Below, one piece after another: positions 1-11,307 of a DNA stretch of 62,000 nt (within the stretch, counting starts at the first letter, position 1; each line of letters starts with the position of its first letter). Both the position numbers and the translations under genes were made by a program. The DNA is from Zygnema cylindricum (lineage: Eukaryota > Streptophyta > Zygnematophyceae > Zygnematales > Zygnemataceae). The notes under the pieces were generated by a model that made no database searches, was not told the DNA's origin, and saw only the letters and a list, made by a program, of their open reading frames with translations. The stretch covers positions 1 to 62,000 of the forward strand of contig JBBHKE010003041.1 in NCBI GenBank assembly GCA_037447655.1, read 5' to 3'.

Positions 1-179
1 GTACAGTTATCCCCGATAGTTATCGTTATCGGCATTATCGCCGATAAGTAGCCGATATTATCGGCTACTTATCGGCGATAAGACCGATAGCAATATATCG
101 TACCAATATATCGATTATCGGGTCCCCGAAAAAAAACCCATATCGGTTATCAGCAAATCCTTACCGATACACAACACAA
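1..179. mobile_element. Partial hAT-like palindrome-rich element (right end)
   Basis: The first ~180 bases are dense in CGATA/TATCG palindromes, like both ends of the 833-bp hAT-type element at 37260-38092. Near 164-177 the sequence CCGATACACAACAC differs by one base from CCGATACCCAACAC, the right terminus of that element. I infer the right end of a related element whose left end lies outside the window. No target duplication can be checked and no coding sequence is visible. Confidence 0.4.
35..81. repeat. Perfect inverted repeat, 22-bp arms, 3-nt loop
   Basis: Bases 35-56 are exactly the reverse complement of 60-81, separated only by ATT. The arms are themselves built of TATCG/CGATA words. 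It would form a strong hairpin or cruciform and sits inside the hAT-like terminal fragment. Confidence 0.92.
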
Positions 180-483
180 CAAAATAGTACATGGCGTAGA
201 GATGTGAATCAGAGGTTGCAAACGGTCAACCGAAACCGTGACCGACCGTTTACCGACCGCCCGCGCCGGCTGCGGAACGGATTCGGTTGCCAAATTTTGG
301 GGTTCGGGCGGATTCGGGCGATAGATTCACAGAACAAAAAAATAAAAATCGGTCACGGTCGGTCAAGCAAAAAACGAAAAAAAAAATGAAATTTTGAACT
401 TTTTTTTCCAACATTATTGTAATTTGTACTTTTGGTAGCGTGGAAGTATGTGACATCATGATTAGCGTCGCAAATTTGACACG
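180..483. other. Intergenic, no gene seen
   Basis: About 300 bp with a GC-richer block (230-300) containing ACCGTGACCGACC and, near 350, a GGTCACGGTCGGTC counterpart, an imperfect inverted repeat. Open frames here are short and overlap on both strands. No protein family is recognisable. Confidence 0.5.
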
Positions 484-1049
484 GTACACGGCCAATCGCT
501 ATTAGCGTAGTGTACGCTAATTCCATCGCGCTTTCTTTTTATTTATTCTCAAATAACGTAGCTTATTCTATTTTTTTCTGTACGCCATTTAGGGTTATTT
601 TCCAAGTACCGTACAAAACGAAAGTACGTTGTCGTTTAAACAGTATGGTGTACGGTACGTGTCAGACCGTACAAAATTGTACCTTTTAAAGTGAAAAAGC
701 ATAATTAATGAGTTTTAGTAACCGCGAACAAATGAGAATATGCGCTCTAAAAAAGGGATAAAATCGGGATGTCAAATATCACGTTCGCACATATTCGTCC
801 AACAACCACGTTTCGACTGTGTGAACAAACGATTTGTGTACGATTTGTCAAATTTTGCACAATTACCTATATAAGTGTAAGCATGTTTGCTACCGACAAT
901 TTTTTTTTTCAAAGATCCAAATTAGAATTATAAAACAATTAGAATGTATGTTTTTTTTCAAATTTTTCAAATTCTTAATTAGCGTAAACCATGCTAATTA
1001 TTCATATACACTAAAGATACTTCTACGCAAATAACGATTGGCGGTGTAC
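484..1049. mobile_element. MITE copy A (GTACACCGCCAATCG-type TIR)
   Basis: A 566-bp AT-rich non-coding element. Its left end GTACACGGCCAATCGCTATT and right end (reverse complement GTACACCGCCAATCGTTATT) form about 25-bp terminal inverted repeats. The interior (650-890) is closely similar to 40500-40740 in copy D and, inverted, to 34930-35200. Multiple copies of similar length, TIRs and no ORF fit a non-autonomous DNA transposon family. The superfamily is not assigned because no clear target duplication is visible. Confidence 0.75.
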
Positions 1050-1074
1050 TAACACTATTCATTTCGCGAATCTT

Positions 1075-3354
1075 ACTAAAAGATAAGGGTCGCAAATCGT
1101 AATCCATAGTAAAGTGTTAATTATGCACTTTATACGGTGTTTGCGTGACAAAACGTAATTATTGGCTTAGGCTAAGGCGGGTTCCATCTCAATCAAGTGG
1201 ACGATCAACTACTCTCTTCAACGAACTTAAGGAGGAGGACGTGAGCAGCTTTCGCGACAAGAGTGAAAAGAAATACTTTGCGATGGCACAAGCAACGAAA
1301 GGCGTGGAAGAAGACGAATGGATAATGGACACCAGTGCATCTACCCACATGTGCCGCAATCACCATCTGTTTGAGAGTATTCAATCTATTTCACCCATCA
1401 AAATTTATTTTAGTGATGATATGTTTGTTGAGTCGAAAGGAAAGGGGAGGGTGTCACTTATGTTGAACGTCAATGGAAAACTTGTAAAGAGGGTCTTGGA
1501 AGATGTGTTGCATGTCCCTGCTTTTAAAAGATTTTTTTCTCTTCGTCATTGGTAGAAAAGAAAGGTTTTAAAACTATATCTGAGAATGGGAAATGACAAT
1601 GGGTAAGAATGGGAAAATAGCTACAAAGGGATTTGGTGAGGAAACAATTTGTATCGATTGAGTCTTGCAAATGATAATGACAATGATGTTATGTACTCAA
1701 GTGTAATCAGTGATTGTGATTTATAGCATAAACGTTTAGGACATGTGAATTATGATAGATTAGAAAAGATGGTAAATCAAAAAATGGTGGAAGGTGTAAA
1801 AATTAGTCAAAAACCAGCATCAAATCTATGTGATGGTTGTGCAATGGGAAAAAATCACAAGTTGCCTTTCCCTTCGCAAACTGATCATAGAAGTAGCAGG
1901 GTGCTGTAACAAATTTATTCACATGTATGGGGGCCATCTAAGTATTCATCTGTGGGAGGTGCTAAGTTTATGTTTACCTTTACTGATGACTATAGTAGAT
2001 TTACTACAGCTTATTTTTTCAAAAGTAAGGATGAAGTTTTTTCAAAATTTAAGGAGTATAAGGCTTGGGTTGAAAACCTACATGAGAGAAAGATAATGGG
2101 ATTCAAATCTGATAATAGAGGGGAGTACATTTCTAATGAGTTTGCAGAATTCCTAAAATTGCATGGTATCTCACGTCAGCTAACCGTTCCTTATTCTCCG
2201 GAACAAACGGTGTTTCAGAGAGGATGAATATGACCATATCAGAGTGTGCTAGGACAATGATGGTTGATATGGACATAGATTTCAAATTTTGGGCAGAGGC
2301 TATGAATTGTGCAGCTTATGTGAGAAATACGCTAAAAACAAGGGCATTAAAGGATAAAATACCTTACGAAATGTGGACAGGACAAAAACCAGATGTAAGT
2401 CACTTCAAAGTTTTTGGAAGTAAGATATTCTTGCTAGATAATGATCCACAAAAATGGAAATTAGAGCGAAAAGGCATACCAGGCATATTTTAAGGGTATG
2501 ATGATCATGCCAAGGGATATAAAGTATATGAAATTAAGAGAAATAGAGTTGTGGTAGCCAGAAACATCATAATGAAGGATGAGGGAAAAGAAATAGATGT
2601 ATTTAGTCAGCATACAGATGAAAAGAAAGATCGAAGTGTTGATTATATCTTTTTAGAGGAAAATCACATGTTTTTCAAGAAAAATATAGAAAATGCATCT
2701 ACATTAGCTCAAAGTGACTTGCAGTCATCTTCTCCACCAGAAACTCGAAGTATTATGCCCGAAAGAGTTGCAGACTTTCCTCTACCTCAAGCTGAAACTG
2801 AATCACAAGAAGAATCACATGTATCGAGGAGGAGGACCCAAACATCTATACCAACATCACAATTTCTAGGTGGAGTTAGGTGAAGTGCACGACTCAAGGG
2901 AGAAAATGCAGCCTTTGCTCATTCAACAGAAATAGAAGAGCCTCTAACATTGAAAGAAGCTTTTTTTGAGTAATGAAAAGGAACATTGGGTGGAAGTCCT
3001 CAATGAGGAAATAAAGTCCATCATGGAGGCCCAAACTTGGGATATGGTGGAACTTCCTCCAAGATGAAAGGCTATTGGAAATAAATGGGTGTTTAAATTA
3101 AAATTGAACCCAGATAATACCATAGACAGGTATAAGGCTCGCTTGGTTGCTAAGGGATATAATCAAAATGAGGGGATAGATTATGAGGAAACTTTTTCAC
3201 CGGTTGTAAGGTTTCCATCTGTCTCATCTTACTTACATTAGCTGCCATATAGAATTTTGACATCCATCAAATGGATGTAAAAACTGCCTTTTTACATGGT
3301 GATTTAGATGAGGTCATGTAAATGAAGCAGCCTGCGGGTTTTGAGGAAACTGGA
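1075..3354 (+). pseudogene. Degenerate copia polyprotein (family 1), protease to RT start
   Basis: From about 1190 the plus strand encodes a decayed Ty1/copia polyprotein. Visible blocks in order: gag/protease linker, protease motif with DTSAS in place of DSGAS/DTGAS (~1327), GAG-pre-integrase region, integrase core (1950-2230, with TFTDDYSRF and SDNRGEY), integrase C-terminal region (2224-2490), a low-complexity linker (2550-2880) and the start of reverse transcriptase (3080-3340, [25 protein letters not shown]). Frames are broken by several stops and shifts, for example after LRHW at 1553 and at 2491. Gag, the rest of RT, RNase H and both LTRs are missing. The first ~115 bp (1075-1190) are not recognisably copia. 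It ends abruptly at 3354, where a duplicate of 1075 onward begins. Confidence 0.85.
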
Positions 3355-4151
3355 ACTAAAAGATAAGGGTCGCAAATCGTAATCCATAGTAAAGTGTTAA
3401 TTATGCACTTTATACGGTGTTTGCGTGACAAAACGTAATTATTGGCTTAGGCTAAGGCGGGTTCCATCTCAATCAAGTGGACGATCAACTACTCTCTTCA
3501 ACGAACTTAAGGAGGAGGACGTGAGCAGCTTTCGCGACAAGAGTGAAAAGAAATACTTTGCGATGGCACAAGCAACGAAAGGCGTGGAAGAAGACGAATG
3601 GATAATGGACACCAGTGCATCTACCCACATGTGCCGCAATCACCATCTGTTTGAGAGTATTCAATCTATTTCACCCATCAAAATTTATTTTAGTGATGAT
3701 ATGTTTGTTGAGTCGAAAGGAAAGGGGAGGGTGTCACTTATGTTGAACGTCAATGGAAAACTTGTAAAGAGGGTCTTGGAAGATGTGTTGCATGTCCCTG
3801 CTTTTAAAAGATTTTTTTCTCTTCGTCATTGGTAGAAAAGAAAGGTTTTAAAACTATATCTGAGAATGGGAAATGACAATGGGTAAGAATGGGAAAATAG
3901 CTACAAAGGGATTTGGTGAGGAAACAATTTGTATCGATTGAGTCTTGCAAATGATAATGACAATGATGTTATGTACTCAAGTGTAATCAGTGATTGTGAT
4001 TTATAGCATAAACGTTTAGGACATGTGAATTATGATAGATTAGAAAAGATGGTAAATAAAAAAATGGTGGAAGTTGTAAAAATTAGTCAAAAACCAGCAT
4101 CAAATGTATGTGATGGTTGTGCCATAAGAAAAATTCAATAGTTGCCTTTCC
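3355..4151 (+). pseudogene. Second copy of the copia protease region (tandem duplicate)
   Basis: Bases 3355-4057 are identical to 1075-1777 by direct line-by-line comparison, including the non-copia stretch before the protease. From 4058 the similarity drops abruptly to about 90% (nine differences in the next ~94 bases). At 4152 the sequence switches to the terminus of a minus-strand LTR. Coding content is a protease region with the DTSAS motif and a broken pre-integrase segment. It is either a recent tandem duplication or an assembly artefact. Confidence 0.85.
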
Positions 4152-4852
4152 TGTTAAAGGTGATGGGCACTCTGACTTGATTCTGATCCACTAGCACTCG
4201 GCGTCAAGCCCGCACCAGCTGGTATATTCGTCCCAGCAGCAGGTGTGGGAGGAGCACTTCGGCCAGCAGGGACTAAACCTGGAGGAGCACTTGGGCCTGC
4301 AGGGACTGTGCCACTTGTAGACATGACAGCAGAAGCAAACCCAAAGAGAAATGCCTAGTAGACTAGATCTATAGTGTAAGATATGTAACTCCAAATGAAA
4401 GAGGTATTTCAACCAAACAAACATACACCATAACCAAATCAAGGACAATAGAACATAACACAACTTAAAGTGCACTTTGTTCTCTCATTTCTTTAACTCA
4501 ATGTAGAATGTACATTTTGTGTCAACCTCATTGTTCCTAATTGAACTAAATACTCAAAAGATCTAGAAAACATCTAAAACGTATGTATAGGGTTCACTTG
4601 AAAATCTACTGACAAAAATCTAAGTACTTGGATTACAATTGTCTAGTAACAATATCTACACCCTAAATATCCTTGAGATACTTATAACATCTCCATTCAT
4701 AGGCAACCGTACACACTAATTTACTCAAAGATAACTACTCGAGTAGATACTAAAAAGCCACACTAAATAGAGTTAATAATGAATAGTTGGTGGTCCATAA
4801 TATTCTAAGTCCTACACTCTAATTTCTAAGACTTACTAAAGCTTACATTCCA
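4152..4852 (-). mobile_element. Family-1 copia 3' LTR (element I)
   Basis: A 701-bp LTR on the minus strand, similar over its length to 14758-15439 and 27411-28124. In element orientation it starts TGGAATG just after the polypurine tract AAGCTTAAGGGGAG and ends CACCTTTAACA. An ATG at 4324 opens a frame of 57 codons plus two bases running to the LTR terminus. It is rich in Ala, Ser, Pro and Gly, and its penultimate codon is now TAA where sister LTRs have CAA. Confidence 0.8.
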
Positions 4853-6620
4853 ATACTCCCCTTAAGCTTTAGAAGACTTACTCACTTAGACCGCATGCTT
4901 TCTTGGAGTACTCCAACTTGGGAGCTGGGATGGTGTTTTTCAGCATGTCTGCATACATTTTCTCATCAGGCAAATAGCAAAGTTTGATAATTTTTGGAAA
5001 TACTTTCTCTCGTACCAAATGTAGCCTAATGTACATATGTTTACTCTTAAAATGGTGACTTGGGTTTGTAGCCACAAAAATGGCTGCATGATTGTCGCAC
5101 CTCATTATTTGTGTCCTGTGTTGTGTAAAACCCAACTCTTGAAGAAATTCTTTAATCGAAAGCAGCTCTTTCAAGGTTGCATTCGCAACCATGTATTTAG
5201 CTTCCATAGTAGATTTAGCCGTGACTTTTCGAAGTTTACTACTCAAACTACAAGTTACACTTCTAATCTGAATCACATAGTTGTAGACTTCCTACTAGGC
5301 ACATTAACATAGCTAGCATCACTTCAAGTACTAATGCCAACCTTGTCCCCTTCCAAAGTTAGCCAAAGATTTCTAGTCCCAACATGATACCTTAACACCC
5401 TTTTTGCTGCCTCCCAGTCTCTCCGTCGTGGATTTTTGTGACTTCTGCTCAATTCACCAACAGGTGCAACTATATCGGGCCTAGTAAAATCCATGAAGTA
5501 AATCAGACTTCATACTACTTCTTTGTAAAGTACTTCACACATAATTTTTTGCTCTTTGATACTGAGTTCCTAATCTATTATGACTCCAAACTCATGCTCC
5601 ATTCCTTCAAGTTCTTGCTTAGACTCCATAGGAGTTGAAGAACCTTTTTCATCAACCAAGCCAAATTTTTCCAACATGTTTCTTATCACTTCTTTTTGAG
5701 TTAACCTAATTATTTTCTTTTCTCTATCTCTTTCAACCTGTATTCCAAAGATATGTTTTGCCTCACCCAAATCCTTCATTTCAAATTGTGAATTAAGAGC
5801 GTAGTTTTCTTTTACAATTCCTTCTTTGTTCCTACTGTTTAGTAGCACATCATCAACATACAAAGCAAGGAATATCACCTCATCAGGATTATCACCACAC
5901 ATCACATATACTGAATGATTAAAACTAATTCTAGTTAATCCTAATCCTGTCAAGAACTCATCTAACTTTCTGTTCCACGGCCGCGGGGCCTGCTTTAGGC
6001 CATACAAAGATTTTAAAAGTCTGCACACAAAATTTTCTTTTCTTGCTTCCTCATAACCCTTTGGTTGCAATGACCCCATCTAAAAAACCATGCAAAAAGG
6101 CAGTTTTGACATCCATTTGGTGGATGTCAAAATCTTCTATGGTTGCTAATGTAAATAAAATGCGGACAAATAAAAACCTTACAACAAGTTAAAAAGTTTC
6201 TTTTTAATCTATCCTCTCCTTTTGATTATATCCCTTAGCAACGAAGTAAGCCTTATACATGTCTATGGTATTATCTGTGTTCAATTTTAGTTTAAACACC
6301 CATTTACTTCCAATAGCCTTTCATATTGGTGGAAGTTCCACCATATCCCCCGTTTAGGCCTCCATGATGGTCTTAATATCTTCATTAACTGCTTCCACCC
6401 AGTGTTCTTTTTGAATACTTGAAAAAGCTTCCGTCAACGTTAGAGGCTTTTGATGTGTGCTGAGTGAGCAAAGGCTACATTTTCTCCTCTGAGTCGCGCA
6501 CTTCGCCTGACTCCACCTAGAAATTGGGTCGCTGGTATAGATGGCTGGGTCCTCCTCCTTGATACATGTGATTGTGCTTGTGATTCCCTTTTAGCTTGAG
6601 GCAAAGGAGAATCTGCAACT
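4853..6620 (-). pseudogene. Element I copia pol: RNase H, RT, linker (decayed)
   Basis: Minus-strand remains of copia pol reading from high to low coordinates. Reverse transcriptase is recognisable at 5570-6390, with LYGLKQAPRPWN, LYVDDVLL (the YVDD active-site box) and GEAKHIFGIQVERD. RNase H is at 4878-5276, with STMEAKYM, the RCDNHAAIF box, HHFKSKHM and a C-terminal ACGLSE followed by the stop. The polypurine tract and LTR lie immediately downstream. The integrase-RT linker at 6390-6620 is interrupted by a solo LTR at 6621. Stops and frameshifts separate RT from RNase H around 5290-5570, so no product is expected. Confidence 0.85.
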
Positions 6621-7799
6621 TGTTGATATTTGAGTATTTTCTAGGTCTGTATTTTGATAGGAAAAAGGTAGAGGGCAGTCTACCTTTAACTCCCTTCTCC
6701 AAGCCCCCACACTTGTTGTAGTCACTGAAGGCTGGGTAGGGAGATAGAGCCATGGGTGCCTAAAGCTTTATAGAGAGACAGGTAGCAGAAAACAGATAGG
6801 TTTACTAAAACTATTGATGGACCCAAGAATTGATCTTGGTACCTATGGTCCGTCAGATTAGCCGTTAGCTTTGTCCGTTAGGTTTAAGACCAATGCTAGG
6901 GTATATGAGGTTTGATAAATATATATAGTTACACGTAAACTAATTCGTTTAACGAGGAATAATTACGTAGTGCATGGATATCATTTTAGATAGTACGGAG
7001 TACGCTTTCAATGTATTTTATGAAACGGATATCGCGCTTTTGCTTCGACCGCGAAACAAATACCAAGAGTCTAACTTCAACGGTTAGATTTATAGCCGGT
7101 TTTGATCGGACAGCCACGATAGGCGCCGCGATCATGGAAGAGGTATTTCTTGCGTTTTACGATTATCGCTACGTCAAATGACACGTGGCGTGATGACATT
7201 GGATTTCGACAACTCCGGAGATTACGGGAAAAAATCCTGATGTAACACTTGTCGACATTTTGGCCATGTTGTACAATGGCCGTATAGAAAGGACATTGGC
7301 ACATATACTTTTATTTGCAACACAGTAATTTGATTGGTGTCGTACGTCAATAGATTGAGTTTTAGAGAGGGATAAGGACTTAGAAATTTTAGTAGGTAGC
7401 AGCCTCTCTCCGAAAGAGCTCTTGTACAAAAGGTCATCTTTGACCATTCATAACTATCAATTAACTTGACCATTTTAAGTGATTCTTTTTGCTGTGCACT
7501 CAAGGGAGTCCAAGCTACACAAAAGTGTAGTCGGTCAGAGTTTTTGCTTGGCAAGGTGGCTGAATTTCTAAGGGAAAGTCAAAGTGGGTGAATGTGTCCA
7601 AAACTCACATTCTAACTTTGCATTTTATGGTGGAATTCAGCACACAGAAAGTCTTATTTCACAGGGGTGAAGCTATCATACGTTTTTGACTGTCAAAGGG
7701 TTAGTCATTTGGGTTTATATCAACTTGGAGTCGGCACTACCTAGATTAACTTCTTTTGCATCTGCAATTTCTGTGGGCAATGGAGCACACAGAGTTTCA
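6621..7799 (+). mobile_element. Solo LTR of family 2a
   Basis: A 1179-bp plus-strand LTR beginning TGTTGATATTTGAG and ending GAGTTTCA, matching in reverse the two LTRs at 22776-24016 and 25905-27177. It carries an ATG at 7780 with six codons plus CA to its terminus. It sits inside the integrase-RT linker of element I. Joining its flanks (GCAACT and CTTTCAAGC) restores the sequence found in the sister copy near 29896, so no target-site duplication is present. A 47-bp tandem duplication of the linker (AGCTTGAGGCAAAGG at 6593 and 7819) spans the insertion. Confidence 0.85.
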
Positions 7800-9180
7800 C
7801 TTTCAAGCATTCGCTTTTAGCTTGAGGCAAAGGAGATTATGCAACTCTTTCAAGCATAATAAGTCCCTTTTCAGGTGGAGGAGATGGTTTTGTATGTTGG
7901 AAGTCACTCTAAGTTGGTGTAGATGCATTTTTTGCACTTTTTCTTAAAAACATAGGATTTTCTTCCAAAAAAACATAATTAACACTTCTATCTTTCTTCT
8001 CATCTATACGCTCATTAAACACATCTACTCCTTTTCCTTCATCCTTCGCTATAATGTTTTTGGCTACCACCACTCTATTTTTTTAAATATCATACACCGT
8101 ATAACCTTTGGCATGATCATCATACACTAGAAATAGCCATGGTATGCCTCTTGGCTTAAACTTCCATTTCTACGGATCATTATCAAGTATGAAAATCTTA
8201 TTTCCAAAAACTTTCAAGTGACTTACATCTGGTTTTTGTCCTGTCCACATTTTGTAGGGAGTTTTATCTTTTACTGCCCTTGTTTTTAGCCTATTTCTGA
8301 CATAGGCGACATAATTCATAACCTCTACCAAAAATTTGAAATCTATGTTCATATCAACCATCAGTTTCTTGGAACACTCTGATATGGTCATATTCATCCC
8401 TTCTAAAACACCGTTTTGTTATGGAGAATAAAGAAGAGTTATGGAGAATAAAGAAGAGTTAGCTGACGTGAGATTCCATGCAATTTTAGGAATTTTGCAA
8501 ACTTATTAGAAATGTCTCCCCTCCATTATGAGACCTGAAACTTGCTATCTTTCTCTCATGCAGGTTTTCAACCCAAGCCGTATACTCATTTAAATTTGTA
8601 AAGACTTCATCCTTACTTTTCAGAAGATATATTGTAGTAAATCTACAGTGGTCATTTGTAAAGGTAAACATGAATTAACACCTCCTAGAGATGGGTATCC
8701 AGATGACCCCCGTAAGGTAAACATGATGGGTATTCAGATGACCCCCGTACATCTGAAAAAATTAGTTCTAGCACCTTGCTACTTCTATGATCAATTTGCG
8801 AAGGGAAAGGCAACTTATAAAATTTTCCCCTTGTAGAACCATCACATACATACAATGCTTGTTTTTGACTAATTTTACACCTTCCACCATTTTTTGTCCT
8901 AATTGTTTATGCCATAAATCAAAATCAGTGATTACTCTTGAGTACATAACATCATTTTCATTATCGTTTGCAAGACTCAATCGATACAAATTTTTTCCTC
9001 TAGAAAATCCATCTGCAGCTATTTTCCCATTCTTACTCACAATTTTTTTTCATTCTCAGATATAGTTAATTTTTTTTTTCTGCCAATGACGTAGAGAAAA
9101 AAATTCTTTTAAAAGCTGGTACATGCAACACATTTTACAAGTCTATTTTCACAGGTATATGAAAAAGGTTCACTTTGTAT
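7800..9180 (-). pseudogene. Element I copia pol: integrase and protease remnants
   Basis: Continuation of the minus-strand family-1 copia beyond the solo LTR. The linker is at 7800-8100, integrase C-terminal region at 8170-8397 (KTPYKMWTGQKPDVSHLKVF), integrase core at 8486-8671 and pre-integrase at 8768-9040 (LWHKQLG). In the core the catalytic Asp of the SDNGGE motif reads His (SHNGGE). There is a short local duplication around 8648-8760 (GATGACCCCCGTA at two sites) and several frameshifts. Protease remnants run to about 9155. The copy is cut at 9180 by the gag-only element. Confidence 0.8.
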
Positions 9181-10181
9181 TGTTGTCCATAGCCTATTTC
9201 AGCCATGGATTACTCACGGAAACACCCACAGACTACCTCAAAAACAGCTGTGTTTCAGACGACACAGATTACTCCACAATAAACAAAATGATCTCAAACT
9301 GCAGCAATATGCAGTATACCATATACACTGTAAAATCCCAAAGTAACAGCCAAATCCACCAAGGCATCTAGAAGATATAAGCTTCAGAGTTTCCCAAATG
9401 TAGCTGACAGCTTCACAAACTAACAACTTAGACTGTTCACAGAATCTTACAGAGATACTAGAATACAATGAAACTTCACACACATATATATTCTATATCA
9501 TAGAATAACTCCACAAAGTTTCATATGAAAGCACCAATCAGAGTGATCACACCAAAAGGTCAAAGATGCAGAAAACAGTCTGCCATTACTTTGATTAACT
9601 TGACTGCGATCCATAAAATAATCTAAGTACTGCAAGTTATACTCAGAGTACGGAGGCATACCAGCCGTACTGTATCTACTCTAATAAACCAATTAGTCAA
9701 AAGGACAAACCTCTGTTGTACATAATATTTACACCGTACTCTTCGTATGTCAGAAACCAAGCTACCACTAAGCAACTACTAAGCTACCACTACCGTACAA
9801 TCATCATTACTCGAGATCTATCCTAGTCATATTATCCGCAGCTGCGCTAGCTGCGCTGGCTGCGCTGGTTGCGCTGGCTGCGCTTGTCCGTACGGATCAT
9901 ACAAATAGCCGCAGCTACGTTGACTTAACTGCGTCGCAGCTCCGCAGTACTGGCGGCGCCTATTCCAACATTCCGTTTATTTTACATCGGATTGCTTCGC
10001 GATCCGCCGTCCATTTGTCACAGCTTGTTCACACCACTCAATGAGTATTTTACATCACTTTAATTATATCAATCCGTTCGCTCCCCCAATCCGTGAATCT
10101 ATTCAAACCTCCATATTAAATCCAATTAGCAGTTACGCGCAAACTGTCTCGTTTGCACGAAACTGACTTTTCAAAACAACA
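9181..10181 (-). repeat. 3' LTR of gag-only element (9181-13674)
   Basis: Nearly identical to 12674-13674, with only a handful of substitutions seen by eye. It contains a short tandem run of GCTGCGCTG-like 9-mers near 9840-9890. The gag ATG (9206) is preserved, with eight codons plus CA to the LTR end. Confidence 0.92.
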
Positions 10182-10193
10182 CTCCCCCGAAAA

Positions 10194-11307
10194 TTTAGTT
10201 TCGTGCACCAAAAAAATAAATATGCAGCGTGTACTGCTATGCTGCTACGCTGCGCTAGTGTGACATCGCAGCGCAGTATGAATACAAAGTGCAGCGTGTA
10301 CTGCTATGCTGCTACGCTGCGCTAGTTTGACATCGCAGTCCTAGCTGCTGCTCTTTTTTCGCCTTTAACTTCCTCCTCATAGCCTCATCTACTGAGACTA
10401 AAGCATTTAAACTCTACACTCCCCTAAAGCTTTAGACTCATTAGTTCATGCTGTATGCAAATATTTCCACTCTAATGGATAAACGAAAGAATAAAAAAAA
10501 ATATATATATATATATATTTAAATATTCAAATTTCTGTATCAACCTCCACTGTTCATCATATAAAGATTTTAGCAAAAACAACACATTACCACTGCTTTG
10601 CCGACGTCGCCATTGCACTTGCTGCCTTCTGCCAGTTCCCATTCGCCTTTTTGAAAACTACCACCTTGCAAATAGTGTCCTGTAATAGCTCCCCTTACGC
10701 CATAAATGCAAAACTGTCCCTTCACTATGGTAATAACATCTCTCCAGTAAATCCGTATTTCCACTTGTCTTCGTCACTTAGCCATGTTATTAAATTTGCC
10801 GAAAATCAACCACCTACACACTTTTATCGAACAATTGTTGCACATTCTCTATGGTTAAATAGTTCCACGCCATCCACTTCCTTAGATGTATGTTACTGAC
10901 GCTACTACACCAAATTCTCATGAAATTTCCTGTAAATTCATTCAAGTCTTCCCATTTTCCCGTTACATTTCCCCTCACTGTTTCCGGTTGTGTTCTTCGG
11001 TGTGATCGATTTCGTAACATGCTTGTTCTCCAACTATTTTTCCGCAATCTATCTCTCTTTCTTGGTTTCTTATGACTATCTGATCTGTTCAAAAAATTTC
11101 CATGGTTTCCCTTCCCTCTACCTCTATATAGTGTAGTTTTTCTTACTGATTTTTGGTTTCTTTTCATAGATATGGAACTTTTCTGAAGTGTATATATATT
11201 CAATATTTTCCGTCTGACCTTCTTTTCAGTTAGCTGCACTTTCCTCTTCCTACGATTCTTTTTTAAGCTATGACTTTTTCGGCTCTCATGAACTATCTTC
11301 CTTAGCC
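10194..11307 (-). other. Interior of gag-only element downstream of gag
   Basis: Between gag and the 3' LTR lie about 1.1 kb without recognisable pol motifs. A minus-strand frame at 10814-11239 (141 codons, very basic, rich in Arg and Lys) lies in a different frame from gag and may be a decayed extension. Near 10224 and 10291 a 67-bp unit (GCAGCGTGTACTGCTATGC) is tandemly repeated. Confidence 0.5.
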
